NCBI GenBank assembly: GCA_963989245.1
Contig: OZ022341.1
Location: 66,639,657 to 66,703,656, forward strand
Direction: 5' to 3'
DNA: 64,000 nt
DNA from: Nansenia antarctica
Taxonomy: Eukaryota; Chordata; Actinopteri; Argentiniformes; Microstomatidae
In this document: positions 20,566 to 31,690 of the stretch, in pieces
Layout: the number at the start of each line of letters is the position of its first letter
Position numbering within the stretch: the stretch's first letter is position 1
Notes under the pieces: generated by a model
What the model was told of the DNA's origin: nothing
The model's database searches: none
The model's input: the letters and a program-made list of their open reading frames with translations, nothing else
Program-made: the position numbers and the translations under genes

Positions 20566-22311
20566 TGCCCTTTATTGACGCAGGTTTATTATGCCTGATA
20601 ATCAAAGAACCGGCCGCACGCTCATGAGCTGGGCCAGATCCTGATAGACATGGAGGGGTTATTGATGTAAATAACGATCCCTCTATACGGCTACAGACAG
20701 GGGTGTTTAACCCCGTTTGTGTCGTGATAGGGGTAAGTCTGTTAGGCAGAGAGCTGGCCACACGCTGGTACGCTGGGCCAGTCTCCGCTTCGTTTCTAAC
20801 CGGTAGCGATTGGACCACGCTCCGACAAGGCAGGCGGGTCTCCGCTCCGGTAGATAACATGGGAAAATCACCTTTACTGAAAAAGTAAGGTGGGGATTTT
20901 CCTTCTTTTACCTCTTTATGAGGTAGCAGCCATGAAGAGGAAACCGGTGGTGGGGTCATTACCGACCCCTCCGCCAGTGAAACCGGGCCACGCTGCCGTG
21001 GGGGGCCGTAGCGGGCCCTCCCAGTGGTCAGCGGCGGGGGCTGGGGATGCCGAGTGGGGCATGGCTCCGCCTGTAGAGGTGGAGCCAGTGCCGCATCACA
21101 CCGAAACCTCCGTTTCGCAGCCGTTGACGGTCTAGTCGTCACCACGGCGGAAGAAGAAGAGGTGGAGGGTCGCTGGAGGGGAAGGTGGCTGGCAAGGTGC
21201 CTCTTAGCCTCCTCCATCGCGGCCAGGCGCACCGTCAAGGTGTCCATGGTGGGACCGAATAGCCCTTGTCTCTCTATTGGAGCATTCAGTAGGGCCATCC
21301 GGTCCGCCCCGGTCATGGTGGTGAGAGACAGCCACATCTGTCGCTGCTGCACCACCGCGTTTGCCATCAGGCGACCCCCACAAACCGCGACGCCCTGGGC
21401 CAGGTACATCGTCGCGGCACTGAGCTTGCTCAGAAGCAGCGTCTCCGCTGCAGACAAACCGTAGGGTCTGTGGTGATTTTCGCAATGGCGGCGTTAAACA
21501 CGGCGATGTTATTCGCCGCTGCCGCCGCCTGCGCACCGAGAGCGTAGCTCTTGTCTACCAGGGTGGCGTTAAACCTGTCACGCTGGTTGGGCGGCATAGG
21601 TTTTTTAGGCACCGACCAGGCGCTGGACCCCGGTACCAAGTAGGCGGCTAGCGCTGGTTCGAGCGGCGGGGAGCCGTTGGTCATCCCCTCCGCGAGCCCC
21701 TCCACTCTGGTAAAAGGCAAGAACGCCTTCACCGGCGCCCTGCCTGTGAGTGGTTCTCCCCACTTGTCCTCCACGAACTTATCTAAGCCCGGGAGGACAG
21801 CGTTAGGAGGTTGGTCCTGTCGCTTCGCCCTTTTCCCGTAAAACAGGTCCTTCTCCCAGAAGGACTCCGTTGGGGGAGGGGAGGCGGGACGGGGAATTGC
21901 CAACACGCCTGCCGCAGCTTCCAGGAGGCCCTGGAAGTCGTGGTGGAGTGATGGGGGGGCGAGGGCGGGGAGCACATGCTCTACCTGCCGCTCGCTCTCA
22001 TCAGAGCTTTCTGATTCTGACACCGGCACCGGCCACTCAGCTGGGTGAGGGCGGCGTGATGTCAGGGCCGGCTGAGCGGGCGGGACCATCCCTACTTGGG
22101 GAGGTGCCTGCCCAGAACGCCGTTCTTGCTTGTGCTCCGCCGCTAGAAAATCGCAGCGGCAGGTGTCCCGGAGGAACTTCTTCGTGGTCGGCGGCGGACG
22201 ATCCATCGCTGAAGGGAAAAGTCTCCTCCGCTGAAAAGTGTCCTCCGCTGCTTGGAAGTCGCAGCGGCAGGCGTCCCGGAGGAACTTCTCCATAGGCGGC
22301 GGACGATCCAT
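20566..22311 (-). pseudogene. DIRS gag-like protein (frameshifted), copy 1
   Basis: It starts MDRPPPMEKFLRDACRCDFQ. The MDRPPP-FLRD(A/T)CRCDF-AAE motif is repeated twice in the first 60 residues. Acidic SESESSDESE, Pro-rich and SYALGAQAAAAANNIAVFNA segments follow. The first frame stops at 21430. The next in-frame stretch of the protein (LSAAETLLLSKLSAATMYLA) is one frame away from about 21457, so gag carries a frameshift. The second frame stays open through the whole RT region to 18419, so the true C-terminus is unclear. No zinc knuckle was seen. Confidence 0.75.
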
Positions 22312-22394
22312 CTTGAAGGGAAAAGTCTGGCGGGTCCTCCAGTCTTAGTAGTCGTCCTTCTCAGTCTTCAGATATAAACCCGTGCTGAACTTTT

Positions 22395-22540
22395 TGGGAG
22401 AATGAGGGAGCGAAGTACACCCCTTTATATAGCACCCCAGGCGGGCGCAGGCATTGAAAAATTCAGTCATTGGCTACTTTAGGTAGCGGGTAAACCAATA
22501 GGAGCAGAGCTCCCCTATGGGGCGGAGCTCCACGATATAG
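22395..22540 (-). repeat. DIRS copy 1 left inverted terminal repeat
   Basis: The element's 5' end, read on the minus strand from 22540. A 21-bp outer part is unique to this side, followed by the block shared inverted with 16345-16473. CTATATAAAGGGG near 22425-22437 is a likely promoter core for the element. Confidence 0.9.
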
Positions 22541-22638
22541 AACATCTCTGAAGCCTGTTTGGGGGAAGGGCCGAACATAGGAAGCGGCAGGGTTCAAGTG
22601 TTTGAATTTGGCGGCAATGACGTGGACAGGGCTCGTGT

Positions 22639-22726
22639 CCAATGGCAGCCGGAGAAGGAGGAGACAACGAGCCAATGAGCTCGTCTATATTCGCCACCCA
22701 ATCGGGGCAAGACTGGGGTTTATAAA
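22639..22726 (+). promoter_or_regulatory. H3 promoter (left): three CCAAT and TATA
   Basis: CCAAT boxes lie at 22639-22643, 22672-22676 and 22698-22702, and TATAAA at 22721-22726, followed by a 57-bp leader. The DIRS element ends at 22543, about 95 bp upstream of the first CCAAT box, so the core promoter is intact. Confidence 0.88.
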
Positions 22727-22771
22727 TGTAACACTTTCTTTGTAGACTGGCTACACTCCAACTGAACGTAG

Positions 22772-23194
<423 letters not shown>

Positions 23195-23226
23195 GATGAC
23201 CACCGTGATCTGAGTAAAACCCCAAA

Positions 23227-23242
23227 GGCTCTTTTAAGAGCC
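23227..23242 (+). terminator. Histone stem-loop (left H3)
   Basis: Perfect GGCTCT-TTTA-AGAGCC hairpin flanked by CCCAAA and ACCTCAA, placed 33 bp after the H3 stop codon. Confidence 0.97.
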
Positions 23243-23404
23243 ACCTCAATATCTCCACGAGAGGCGAGTTTTTCCATTTACCACCCGTCTACTCCATGAA
23301 TCTGCATTATAGGTCGTCTCTCTCCGACTGTTGAACCTACCTATTCTAATTATAGAGGGGGTAAAATACTTATTTTATACCAGGGAGTAGACAGCATACC
23401 AGTG

Positions 23405-23470
23405 AATAATAATAACCTTTATTTGTGTAGCACTTTCCCTGCAAACGTTGCAGCTCATAGCGCTTTAACA
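23405..23470 (-). mobile_element. L2-like LINE 3' tail
   Basis: TAACCTTTATTTGTGTAGCA and the following GCAAACGTTGCAGCTCATAG are the inverse of the tail at about 15720-15775. Only the tail is present. The AT-rich sequence to about 23845 shows nothing further. Confidence 0.7.
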
Positions 23471-23842
23471 TAAACAAAGTATAATAGAACAATAGTAATC
23501 AATAAAACACACAATAGCAGTATTATAAACTACATAATAAAACAACAATAAACCATACAATCCAAGGGGCATAACAAAGATAAACAAAATTACACAATAA
23601 TATAAGCATTACTACAAGATTTAAACAAGTAAATCCATACAAATATATACAAATATAAAGTTTCATCAACTAACATTAAAAGATACATTATAATAATGTA
23701 ATAAACATTTATTATAAGTATAATAATAGTCAGCATATAGCCACCAGGGAGGTAACGAGACACAGATGTGCAGACTAATGACTTAGACAGAACCATACAC
23801 AAGATCGCCAGGAGAGGGCGTCACACAATACCATAATTCATA

Positions 23843-23850
<8 letters not shown>

Positions 23851-23877
<27 letters not shown>
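23851..23877. repeat. TG microsatellite
   Basis: Uninterrupted GT dinucleotide run. Confidence 0.95.
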
Positions 23878-23878
<1 letters not shown>

Positions 23879-23947
23879 CCCTACCATTAGTTCCAGCATG
23901 GTGATGGTGTGGTTCAGAGGTTCCCACGACAGCAGTAACGTCATTAA

Positions 23948-24345
23948 ATCAAGGGTTCAAGGGTACTTTATTTGTCACATGCACAGAAATACAAAGTAAA
24001 ACATGCAGTGAAATGAAATGGGACTAGACATTCAACACTGAACACTGTGCCAGAAAAGAAAGAGACAATAGTAACAATAAAAGACAGAGGACATAAGGGA
24101 CATAAAGTGCTGAACATAAAGTGCTGTGCAAGTAGCAACACTATCCTGCGCTATAAAAATACAATTTTAAAAAGGCAGTAGCCTAAGGTAGTACAAGGGA
24201 ACCAATTGTGCTTTAAGAGATACATATATATATATGTGCTATTAACAAAGAGCAATATTTCTGCTTTCCTTCATATTTTCCTCTAGCCCATTCCACATGG
24301 TAACTCCGAAGAATGTTATGCACCTGCTCCTGAGATGGGTGTGAG
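23948..24345 (-). mobile_element. LINE 3' end fragment
   Basis: GGGTACTTTATTTGTCACAT, GCACAGAAATAC and a GTGAAATG stretch form a common fish LINE 3' UTR read on the minus strand. Degraded coding sequence lies beyond it to about 24340. Confidence 0.5.
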
Positions 24346-24812
24346 TGTAACAGGGTTATACATTATATTTAAGTTATAGGTTGAAGTTCATCAAAATCGT
24401 TAGCTTTTTATCATTTGGTTAAGTGTTTTGAATTGATTTAACCATGGCTGCATACGGTGTGTAGTGCCCCTAGTGGTGGTTGGACTGGCCGCATTTAATG
24501 TTATGACGAAGGCCACTGTAGATCACCCCTTTCGTCTTTGTGAGCGGTTGAGATGGTAGGTTAAAGTCTGTGCTCCGGTCCCCGTTTTATATTTCCTTTG
24601 ATAAGAGTTGCCACTAATATAAACCGAATATTACCCCGTTTTATATTTCCTTTGAAAGAGTTGCCACTAATATAAACCGAATGTATTATTTGAGATTAAT
24701 GTTTACCATTGGTTTTTATGCCATTTCTTTTGAGTTATGTTTTGTTTATTTGTATTTTATGGATGGATAAAGTTGTGAGCTAACTAGCTGCTAGTTAACG
24801 TGAGCTAAGATG

Positions 24813-25895
24813 CAGGGCTCTACAGTGCGACCATTTCACTCGCATTTGCGACTAAAAATACATCTGTGCGACTAGAGAAATAAATTCACGAGCACACGTG
24901 CGAGTACATATTATTATTTTTTATTTTTTTTATTCTAAAAATAAATCTGCGCGAACCGTGTGGCCACATTTTAAGCCGTCAGCCAGCCCGCTACGACCAC
25001 GGGAAGTCATGTTAAAAGTGAAGTTACTTCTGTTAAACTGGCGCTAAGCTAACATCGCTAATCGCTAACTCCCTCCTGGGCCTTAAAGAGACAAGCGCCC
25101 TTTTCTCATCTCAAGCTTCATTAGCTTCATTAGCTCACCACATCTACAGATTTGGTCCCACACACTCCAGATTTGAACCCAAGGTTACAACCAGGGTTAA
25201 CTACCCAGGGTAGAAAGTAGAAAGCTTCAGAACCCATTGAAAGTAGTGTAGGTACTCCAGAAGTCCAAATGCATCTCTAATCCTAGGAAACCCTAGGAAG
25301 CAAGTTGCCTAATGGCATGAAAATGCAACATGTTGTACTTGAGTGTGGCAGAGAGGTGGGACCCCCGGGGATGGTGGTGTGCTAACAGCTAGCCGCTGCA
25401 GAGGCACCGTGCTGGGCTGGCCACCTCCACATGTCACCACCCCGGGCAGCATGGGGCTGGGGACTGGTCATCTGGATGTGGGGTAGTTTAATACCCCTAG
25501 ATGTGGAGTTGTCTGGCCACCGTGTGTGACTGATGTAGCCTGACCCAGCAGCAGGGAGGTGGGCAGCATGGAGACAGACCTCTGCATGGCCTGGCTGGGC
25601 TGCTAGCTGACAGACCTAGCCCTAAAGCCTGGCTGGGCTGCTAGCTGCTAGCTGACAGGCATGACATGGATGAATGAATGAACATGCTGCTAACCAGGAG
25701 AACTTGACACAGCTAGTTACCATAATACAATGCCATCAACTCTGCGTCTAGTAGGGCTGTAGGCATGGGCCAATGTGTGATTTTGGTGCAAACATTACAT
25801 TTTTCACTGTGCTCCTAAATTTCTTTGTGTGCCCCTAACATTTTTCATTTAGGAGCACATGTGCTCCTAGTGAAAAAGGTTAGCGTAGAGCCCTG
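24813..25895. mobile_element. hAT-like non-autonomous element
   Basis: The ends are inverted: CAGGGCTCTACAGTGCG at 24813 and TTAGCGTAGAGCCCTG ending at 25895, with a 10-bp perfect terminal part. This terminus is typical of fish hAT elements. The flanks share only AGATG, so a clean 8-bp target duplication is not visible. No transposase frame is present. Confidence 0.6.
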
Positions 25896-25964
25896 AGATG
25901 GCGGCAATGTGGCGTGTTCTGAATGTTTTGTTTTGCTGACATGCAGGGGCGAGAGCTGTTTTGA

Positions 25965-26832
25965 GAGATTGATTGAGATTGAGATTGAGATTGAGATAAC
26001 GTTTATTGCCACTATGCATTACACATATAGGAATTTGCTTCGTCACCACAGCAAGTGCGTTTATACTTTTTTCACATATCAAAAAACAGGACAACACAAC
26101 AACAACACAGGACAGACAACAGTGCATTGGATAGTGCGGTATAAAGTAAAGTGCAGTGCAGAGTTTTTTACAGTGAGTCCAGTTCAGTCCTGGGCAGACT
26201 TGGGGGCGGGGGGGGGGGGAAGCCAGAGTCATTTAACAGCCTGGCGGCTGAGGGGTAGAAGCTGAGCCTGTGGCGGGCCTTAAGTGCCTTAGGCAGCCGC
26301 AACCTTCTTCCAGAGGGAAGCAGGGTGAGGAGGCCGTGGCCGGGGTGGAAGGGGTCAGCCATGATCTTCCTTGCCCTCCTCAGAGCCCTGGTGTCATGCA
26401 GGGAGTTGAGGGAGGGCAAGGGACAGCCGATCACCCTCTCTGCTGAACGTCGCACCCGCTGCAACTTGGCCTTGTCCTTGGTCGTTGCAGCAGGGAACCA
26501 GGTGATGATGGAGTGGGTGAGGATGGATTCTATGATGGCCGTGTAGAACTGGACCATCATGGACCTCGGCAGCCTGAGTTTCCTCAGCTGCCGGAGGAAG
26601 AACATCCTCTTCTGGGCCTTCTTTGTGAGGACCTCGGTGTTCTGCTCCCACTTTAGGTCCCGGGAGATGGTCATGCCTAGAAAGCGGCATGACTCCACGG
26701 AGGCCACCGGGGTACCTCCCAGCGTGATGGGAGGGGGCAGGGCTGCTTTCCTTCGGAAGTCCACCACCATCTCCACTGTTTTTAGAGCATTTAGCTCCAG
26801 ATTGTTTAAACTGCACCATCTCTGCAGCCCCT
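25965..26832 (-). mobile_element. LINE 3' fragment with open RT C-terminus
   Basis: On the minus strand the element ends in tandem AATCTC-type repeats (plus strand GAGATTGAGATTGAGATTG). The sequence GCTGTTTTG flanks the 3' end and CGTTTTG the other side. The unbroken version of the target is seen at about 27023-27090, which supports insertion of roughly 870 bp. Confidence 0.75.
26168..26776 (-). CDS. Non-LTR RT C-terminal domain (truncated)
   Basis: About 200 residues open to the stop, with VDFRRKAALPPPITLGGTPV, ESCRFLGMTISRDLKWEQNT, RMFFLRQLRKLRLPRSMMVQ and RHRLSFYPSAARLLN segments, the region after the RT catalytic core in a widespread fish LINE. The catalytic motifs themselves are missing because of 5' truncation. 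It is not functional alone. Confidence 0.8.
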   Translation of the reverse strand: MEMVVDFRRKAALPPPITLGGTPVASVESCRFLGMTISRDLKWEQNTEVLTKKAQKRMFFLRQLRKLRLPRSMMVQFYTAIIESILTHSIITWFPAATTKDKAKLQRVRRSAERVIGCPLPSLNSLHDTRALRRARKIMADPFHPGHGLLTLLPSGRRLRLPKALKARHRLSFYPSAARLLNDSGFPPPPPPSLPRTELDSL

Positions 26833-27289
26833 CGTTTTGTGCTGGAGCCTAACATTAAATAACCATCATTTTGTTTGCACATTCAGGTATGTTGTATGTA
26901 TGTTGTATCCATGGGTATGGTTTAGTCTTGTGTGTTATAATGATATGAATGGTATGATAACTAATCATTATTTGATGTTATGACAAAGGCAGAAGCCCTT
27001 TCGTCTTTGTGAGTGGTTGAGATGGGGCGAGAGCTGTTTTGTGCTGGAGCCTAACATTAAATAACCATCATTTTGTTTGCACATTCAGATAAATAAACAG
27101 CTTGAAAGTGAACCTGTGTGCCTGCCTGGTCTGTCCGGATTGTGAGGGGTTACATGAGCATAACCCTTGTGAAAGTTGTGGTTACCACTCAAATGATATC
27201 CCTTATCCCTCTCTATAAATATACATATTTTAAATATTACCTGGGAGTTCTTGAGTCTTTATACATTAACTGTTTGTTCCCTCTGTCTC

Positions 27290-28330
27290 CCTCAACAGCC
27301 TGCTGACCCTGCCCCGCTTGACGGCTGAGAACATCTTGTATGGTCCTCCCGGGGGGTGCACAACCCCCCAACTACAACAACAGTGGAGGGTCATCAGCGC
27401 CGTCAAGCAGGTCCTTTGGGAGACAAGGAACATCAGGGTCTACCAGAAGCAGAGCGTCGACCTGACAACCCTGAGGAGGAGAATCACCCTCTTCCTCAGG
27501 GACCACGCTATCACTGATTTTAAAAATAACCAGGAAAAAGCAAGAGAGGTGTGGGGGGTGGAGAGATGGAAGGACGTCAACCTCTAAACCGCCCCCCATG
27601 CCGCGCCGCATCGCCCAATCCCCCCCCATCCCGGGCCTACCTCACTACACCACCAGTTCCTGCACCATCACCTTCACCACCGTTCCAGCACAAGCCCTGG
27701 TCAGCAGTATCACCACCACAAGGACCAGGAGAGGAGCAGCGCACAACACCAACAGGGAAGTTTACTGCACCTTCCACCACTTACACATGTACACAGCACT
27801 GACCCACTTCCTACCCTCACCAGAACACCACCACACACAACCCACAGCCGAACCAGCCGTCTCTGCCAGCACCACCAGCACCAGGATGACCAACACCACT
27901 GGGTCACAGGGAAGTACTGATCACCCGCCTGACACCAAAAAACACATGTACACAAAGCCGGCACACCTCCCTTCTCTCACTCCCCTATCCTTTCAGGCAC
28001 TCACGTCAAATCCAGCTCTGACACCCACCCAGGCTTCCAACCCCAGGTTCCAACTCAGTGACCCCAAACCCCCAGTTCCAGGCCCCCCTCCCCAACTACA
28101 GGCCCCCAGCTCCAGGCCCAGTCCCCTACCCGCCAACCCCCAACCCCCAGCCCGGAACAAGCTGAGAAGAGGAAGGGAGCTTTTTCCTGGATAAGCTGTG
28201 TACAGGTTTTTCGCCTCTGCTTGCCTGCCGTGCGCCGGGCTCTCTGGGCCTCTCCTTTGGGGCCTCCAGTCGGCCTGCGTGCTCGATCTGCTCCGCCGCT
28301 GGGGCGCCTGGTCCGGCTAGCCTCGGGAAG
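27290..28330 (+). mobile_element. LINE ORF2 C-terminus plus 3' UTR fragment
   Basis: An open stretch at 27318-27587 reads SAVKQVLWETRNIRVYQKQS and then TLFLRDHAITDFKNNQEKAR, resembling the C-terminal end of L1/Tx1-type fish LINE ORF2. The following C-rich sequence (27600-28320) includes a Pro-rich reading (NPRFQLSDPKPPVPGPPP). This is the same sequence as the LINE at 32989-33859 in opposite orientation, which suggests it is 3' UTR rather than protein-coding. Confidence 0.65.
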
Positions 28331-28690
28331 GGCTATGGTCTAATGTCTTGTGTGGTGTCTCTTCTCTTGTCCCTCCAGTCTCCCAGTTCCCGTGTCAGTC
28401 ACTTTCCTGTGTTTCTTAGGCTCCCCCTGTTGGCAGCTCTGTGTATTGTTCTGTTCGTGTCCTATGATTACAGTATGTGTAATTGTCTCCACTTGTGTTT
28501 GGTCTTGTCCTTCACCTGCCTCATGTCTGCTTGAATGTTTGCTCCCTGTATATCCCCTCATGTCTTCCCTTGTCTTTCGTCGGTTTGTCATTAGTTTGTT
28601 AGTTGTGTGTACCTTGAGTTCCGTACAATTTTGTTTTGGAAATAAACCACCTTTTTGCATCCTTCGCCTGCCTAAGTCTGCATAGTGTGT
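28331..28690 (+). mobile_element. LTR-like 3' end fragment
   Basis: TTTTGGAAATAAACCACCTT, TTGCATCCTTCGCCTGCC and TAAGTCTGCAT near 28635-28683 resemble the R-U5 end of fish Ty3/gypsy LTRs, with AATAAA at 28640. The 5' boundary is not defined and no partner LTR was found. Confidence 0.4.
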
Positions 28691-29224
28691 ACTACTTCTC
28701 TACACTAACCATAACAATAGTATCAAAATAGAAGCAAAGTTTCATGTAATCACGTAATTTCAATGTAATTTGACCTTGACCTTGACCTAAATGCATTTTC
28801 TTGAATTCTGACGATCTCAAAAGTATCACCAAATGAATGGGCATCCCTAACTTAGTTGGAAAGGACACCTAAAGTGTTTTTCTACTCTGTTTGTTTCTAA
28901 AATGAAGCGTGTTTGAACATTAGACACGGTGGCCTGGCGGACATCTTGAATTTGACCTCTCCCGGGCCTCTGAGGTCAAATCTGACTTCCCTCCACATCT
29001 GAAAATAAACCTTATGGTATGTACTAACTATGGTAGAAATGTCATGCTTTCTTCAAAAAGTGCACGAATATTGTGCTAAGCTGCTGTACTATTAGGGTTA
29101 GCATTGTAATCCTGACACGATGATCATGTGATTGTTGCGCTGTGACTTGAGTCGATATCAGCAGCGTTATAGGCTAATGAATATGTTCGGCTACTAAAAT
29201 AGATAGTAACTAGCCTTGAAATTG
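28691..29224. other. Intergenic, nothing recognised
   Basis: No gene, RNA or repeat that I could identify, apart from a TGACCTTGACCT direct repeat near 28772. Confidence 0.5.
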
Positions 29225-29780
29225 CAATCATAACTTTATTTGTAATTAAATCAAATACAATTAAAATAATCCATAATTACAAATAGCATGTGTCCCTAGG
29301 TGTTGTTTCTCGATGGCGACGGAGTCACGTGTCTCCTTGTCTCCTCTCTCTCCACGTGTTTGTGGGTCTTGGTGGACCGGGGTGCTTAAATGACATTACA
29401 TTGGTAATGTGATATATCCCTAATACAATGGTTATGGTGCTGCTTGGCTTGGCCGTGTTGATTTACACCTGCTGCGGTGATCTCCACTGGTTGGGAGAAG
29501 CTTCCGACTCCAGCAGCGCACCCGAATCGTGTTAAGGCTCTTGGTGAGCAGTGAGTGACAGAAAGACAGGCAGCGAGTTGTTTGACTAGTTTGACGTTGG
29601 CAGCACTTCCCCTCATCTTCATGGACGCGACATCTACTGTGAGGAAGCCTCCACAATCAATTGCCATATATTACCAGCATTGTAATCACTCCTCCATACG
29701 ATACACCTTTGAATGTAACCTAAATGTAGGCCAACACCAATCTGGCTTTTGACCTGGTCGTAACACAGTCTAGGTGTCTC
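29225..29780. repeat. Dispersed repeat, inverted copy of 11090-11615
   Basis: Shares with the left copy, in inverse order, the landmark AGGCAGCGAGTTGTTTGACT, the GTGGGTCTTGGTGGACCGGG block, and the ATTGCAATCATAAC start. The two copies have diverged considerably by substitutions and small indels. Confidence 0.65.
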
Positions 29781-29984
29781 GTGTCTTAAATGATGTGTTA
29801 AATTGCTTATTACAATTATTTATAGATCTCTAAGTCATTAGATATGGTCGACCGTTACTCATTCAGAGTTTGTCTGAAAAAGGCCTTGATCAGGCTTCAT
29901 GTTCAATATATAAAATATTTAATGGACCTTAAGGTGGAATACAAGCCCAAAACAAACATTCCATACCGTAGACAATGCATTATC

Positions 29985-31690
29985 ATTTACATTTACATTT
30001 TTGGCATTTAGCAGACGCCTTATTCCAAAGCGACTTACAATCAATACATTTGAATACTAAGCATGTGAATCAGCAAACCACTATTCGTTGCAGGAAGAGT
30101 ACTCTAGCTCGGGCCCGGGGCCACTGATAGAAGGAAAAACCTTCTCCCTATTATCGCCTTCTACTAAAACGTTTTATTTAAAAAAAAAAAAATTATTATT
30201 GGAGAAACTGAGAAACAGTACAAGGGGGGCAGTAGAAGTTCTTAGGGACACAGTAGAGGGGAAAGCGGGTGTCTTTAGGAGACGTAGTGGTGAGGGTCAG
30301 AAGATGTCTCAGGAGGAGCAGTTAAGATGTAACCTGAAGAGATGGGTCTTCAGTCTACGACGGAAGATGGGTAGTGACTCTGCCGTTCTGACGGCCGTGG
30401 GGAGCTCATTCCACCAGCGGGGAGCCAGTGTTGTGAAGAGACGTGATCGGGCAGCCCGACTGCTGTGTAGAGGAGGTGGGGCCAGTCGGCCAGCCGAGGT
30501 GGAGGAACGGAGTGAGCGGGCAGGGGTTTGGGGGGTTACCATTTCCTTCAGGTAGGCAGGGGCTGTCCCTTTAGCTGCCTGGTATGCAAGCACCAGGGTC
30601 TTGAATCTGATGCGAGCTGCTATCGGGAGCCAGTGCAGGGTGCGAAGGAGAGGGGTGACATGCGAGTATTTGGGGAGGTTGAATACCAGCCGGGCAGCAG
30701 CATTCTGGATGAGCTGCAGAGGTCTAATGGCTGAAGCGGGGAGCCCAGCCAGGAGTACATTGCAGTAATCCAGGCGGGAGATGACCAGTGCCTGGGTCAA
30801 GAGTTGCGCTGCCTCTCTGGTAAGGAATGGTCGTATCCTTCTGATGTTGTAGAGGAGGAATCTGCAGGAGCGAGCCGTTGCTGCAATGTTCTCTGCACAG
30901 GATAGTCGGTTATCCAGGATCACTCCAAGGTTCTTGGCTGTCAGGGAGGGGGTTACAGTAGAGTTCTCCACTGTGATGGAGAAGTCTTGGAGAGGTTAGG
31001 CTTTCCCGGGGATGAAGAGGAGCTCGGTCTTGTTAAGATTGAGCTTGAGATGGTGGTCAGCCATCCAAGTTGAAATGTCAGCGAGACATGCTGAGATACG
31101 GGTTGCCACGTGTACATCAGACGGGGGGAAGGACAGGAAGAGTTGAGTGTCGTCTGCGTAGCTGTGGTAGGAGAGCCCATGTGAAGAGATTACCGAGCCA
31201 AGAGACTTGGTGTAGAGGGAGAAGAGTAGGGGCCCTAGGACGGAACCCTGGGGAACTCCAGTGGAGAGGGTTCGTGGAGAATATAGCGATTCTCTCCAGG
31301 TCACCTGGTAGGAGCGGCCCGCCAGGTAGGAAGAAAACCAGGAGTGTGCGGTGCCAGAGATGCCCAGGTCTGAGAGGATGGAGAGAAGGATCTGGTGATT
31401 GACTGTGTCGAAGGCAGCAGACAGGTCAAGGAGAATGAGAACAGAGGAGAGGGAGGAAGCTTGGGCAGAGTGGAGGGCTTCCGTGACAGCAAGGAGCACA
31501 GTCTCAGTGGAATGCCCAGCCTTGAAGCCGGATTGGTGGGGGTCTAAGTGATCCATCTTCCGGAGATAGTCAGTCAGTTGTTTAGATGCCGTGCGTTCAA
31601 GGGTTTTGGAAGGGAAGGAGAGAAGGGATACCGGTCTGTAATTGTGGACAGATGATGGGTTATAATGGTTGTAAAGACCAATCCACATAC
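29985..31690 (-). mobile_element. L2-like LINE, 5'-truncated
   Basis: The minus-strand RT frame ends at 30309. The 3' tail includes GGCATTTAGCAGACGCCTTA, AAAGCGACTTACA and terminal ATTTAC repeats (plus strand CATTTACATTTACATTT at about 29990). The fragment starts inside the RT domain at about 31688. A smaller relic of the same family lies at 41005-41130, and a tail at 40008-40060. Confidence 0.88.
30309..31688 (-). pseudogene. L2-like reverse transcriptase with one stop
   Basis: A single frame carries NYRPVSLLSFPSKTLERTAS, HQSGFKAGHSTETVLL, ILLDLSAAFDTVNHQILLS, TGVPQGSVLGPLLFSLY, the catalytic YADD, then LNLNKTELLFIPGKA. One TAA (about 30993-30995) follows, and the frame continues VENSTVTPSLTAKNLGVILD to RWWNELPTAVRTAESL and RRLKTHLFRLH. 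One nonsense codon is therefore the only visible break in the remaining domain. The endonuclease region is absent by truncation. Confidence 0.88.

Larger units (their letters stand above)
16299..22543 (-). mobile_element. DIRS-1-type retrotransposon, copy 1 (about 6.2 kb)
   Basis: A tyrosine-recombinase retrotransposon with end-to-end architecture. The minus-strand left end begins GTT-CTATATCGTGGAGC at 22543 and the right end finishes ATAACTATC-GTT at 16299, so the core is bounded by GTT on both sides and there is no ordinary target duplication. The inverted terminal repeats share about 130 bp (16345-16473 and 22395-22522), including a CTATATAAAGGGG promoter-like box. Internally there are gag, RT-RNase H and tyrosine recombinase frames, a four-fold 205-bp repeat, and an internal complementary region. 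It lies 240 bp upstream of the H3 start codon. It is defective (frameshifts in gag and recombinase, and a stop between RNase H and recombinase). Confidence 0.95.
24346..27154. mobile_element. Candidate solo LTR, itself carrying insertions
   Basis: The stretch begins TGTAACAGGG and ends GGGGTTACA, with TGAG on both sides (24342-24345 and 27155-27158), as in a Ty3-type LTR. An AATAAA-like signal stands near the end (ATAAATAAACAG). Inside, a block with CCTTTCGTCTTTGTGAG, GGTTGAGATGG and GCTGGAGCCTAACATTAAAT occurs more than once. A hAT-like element (24813-25895) and a LINE (about 25965-26832) interrupt it. The length is unusual for one LTR, so this call is tentative. Confidence 0.4.

Noticed and set aside
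16299..22543. DIRS copies as part of the inverted histone duplication
   Set aside because: They sit at non-equivalent places (between H2A and H3 on the left, beyond H1/H4 on the right), so they are independent insertions despite being inverted to each other.
27598..28194. 198-residue Pro/Thr-rich frame as a secreted or gag protein
   Set aside because: No start context, low complexity and shared with LINE 3' UTR sequence elsewhere in the window.
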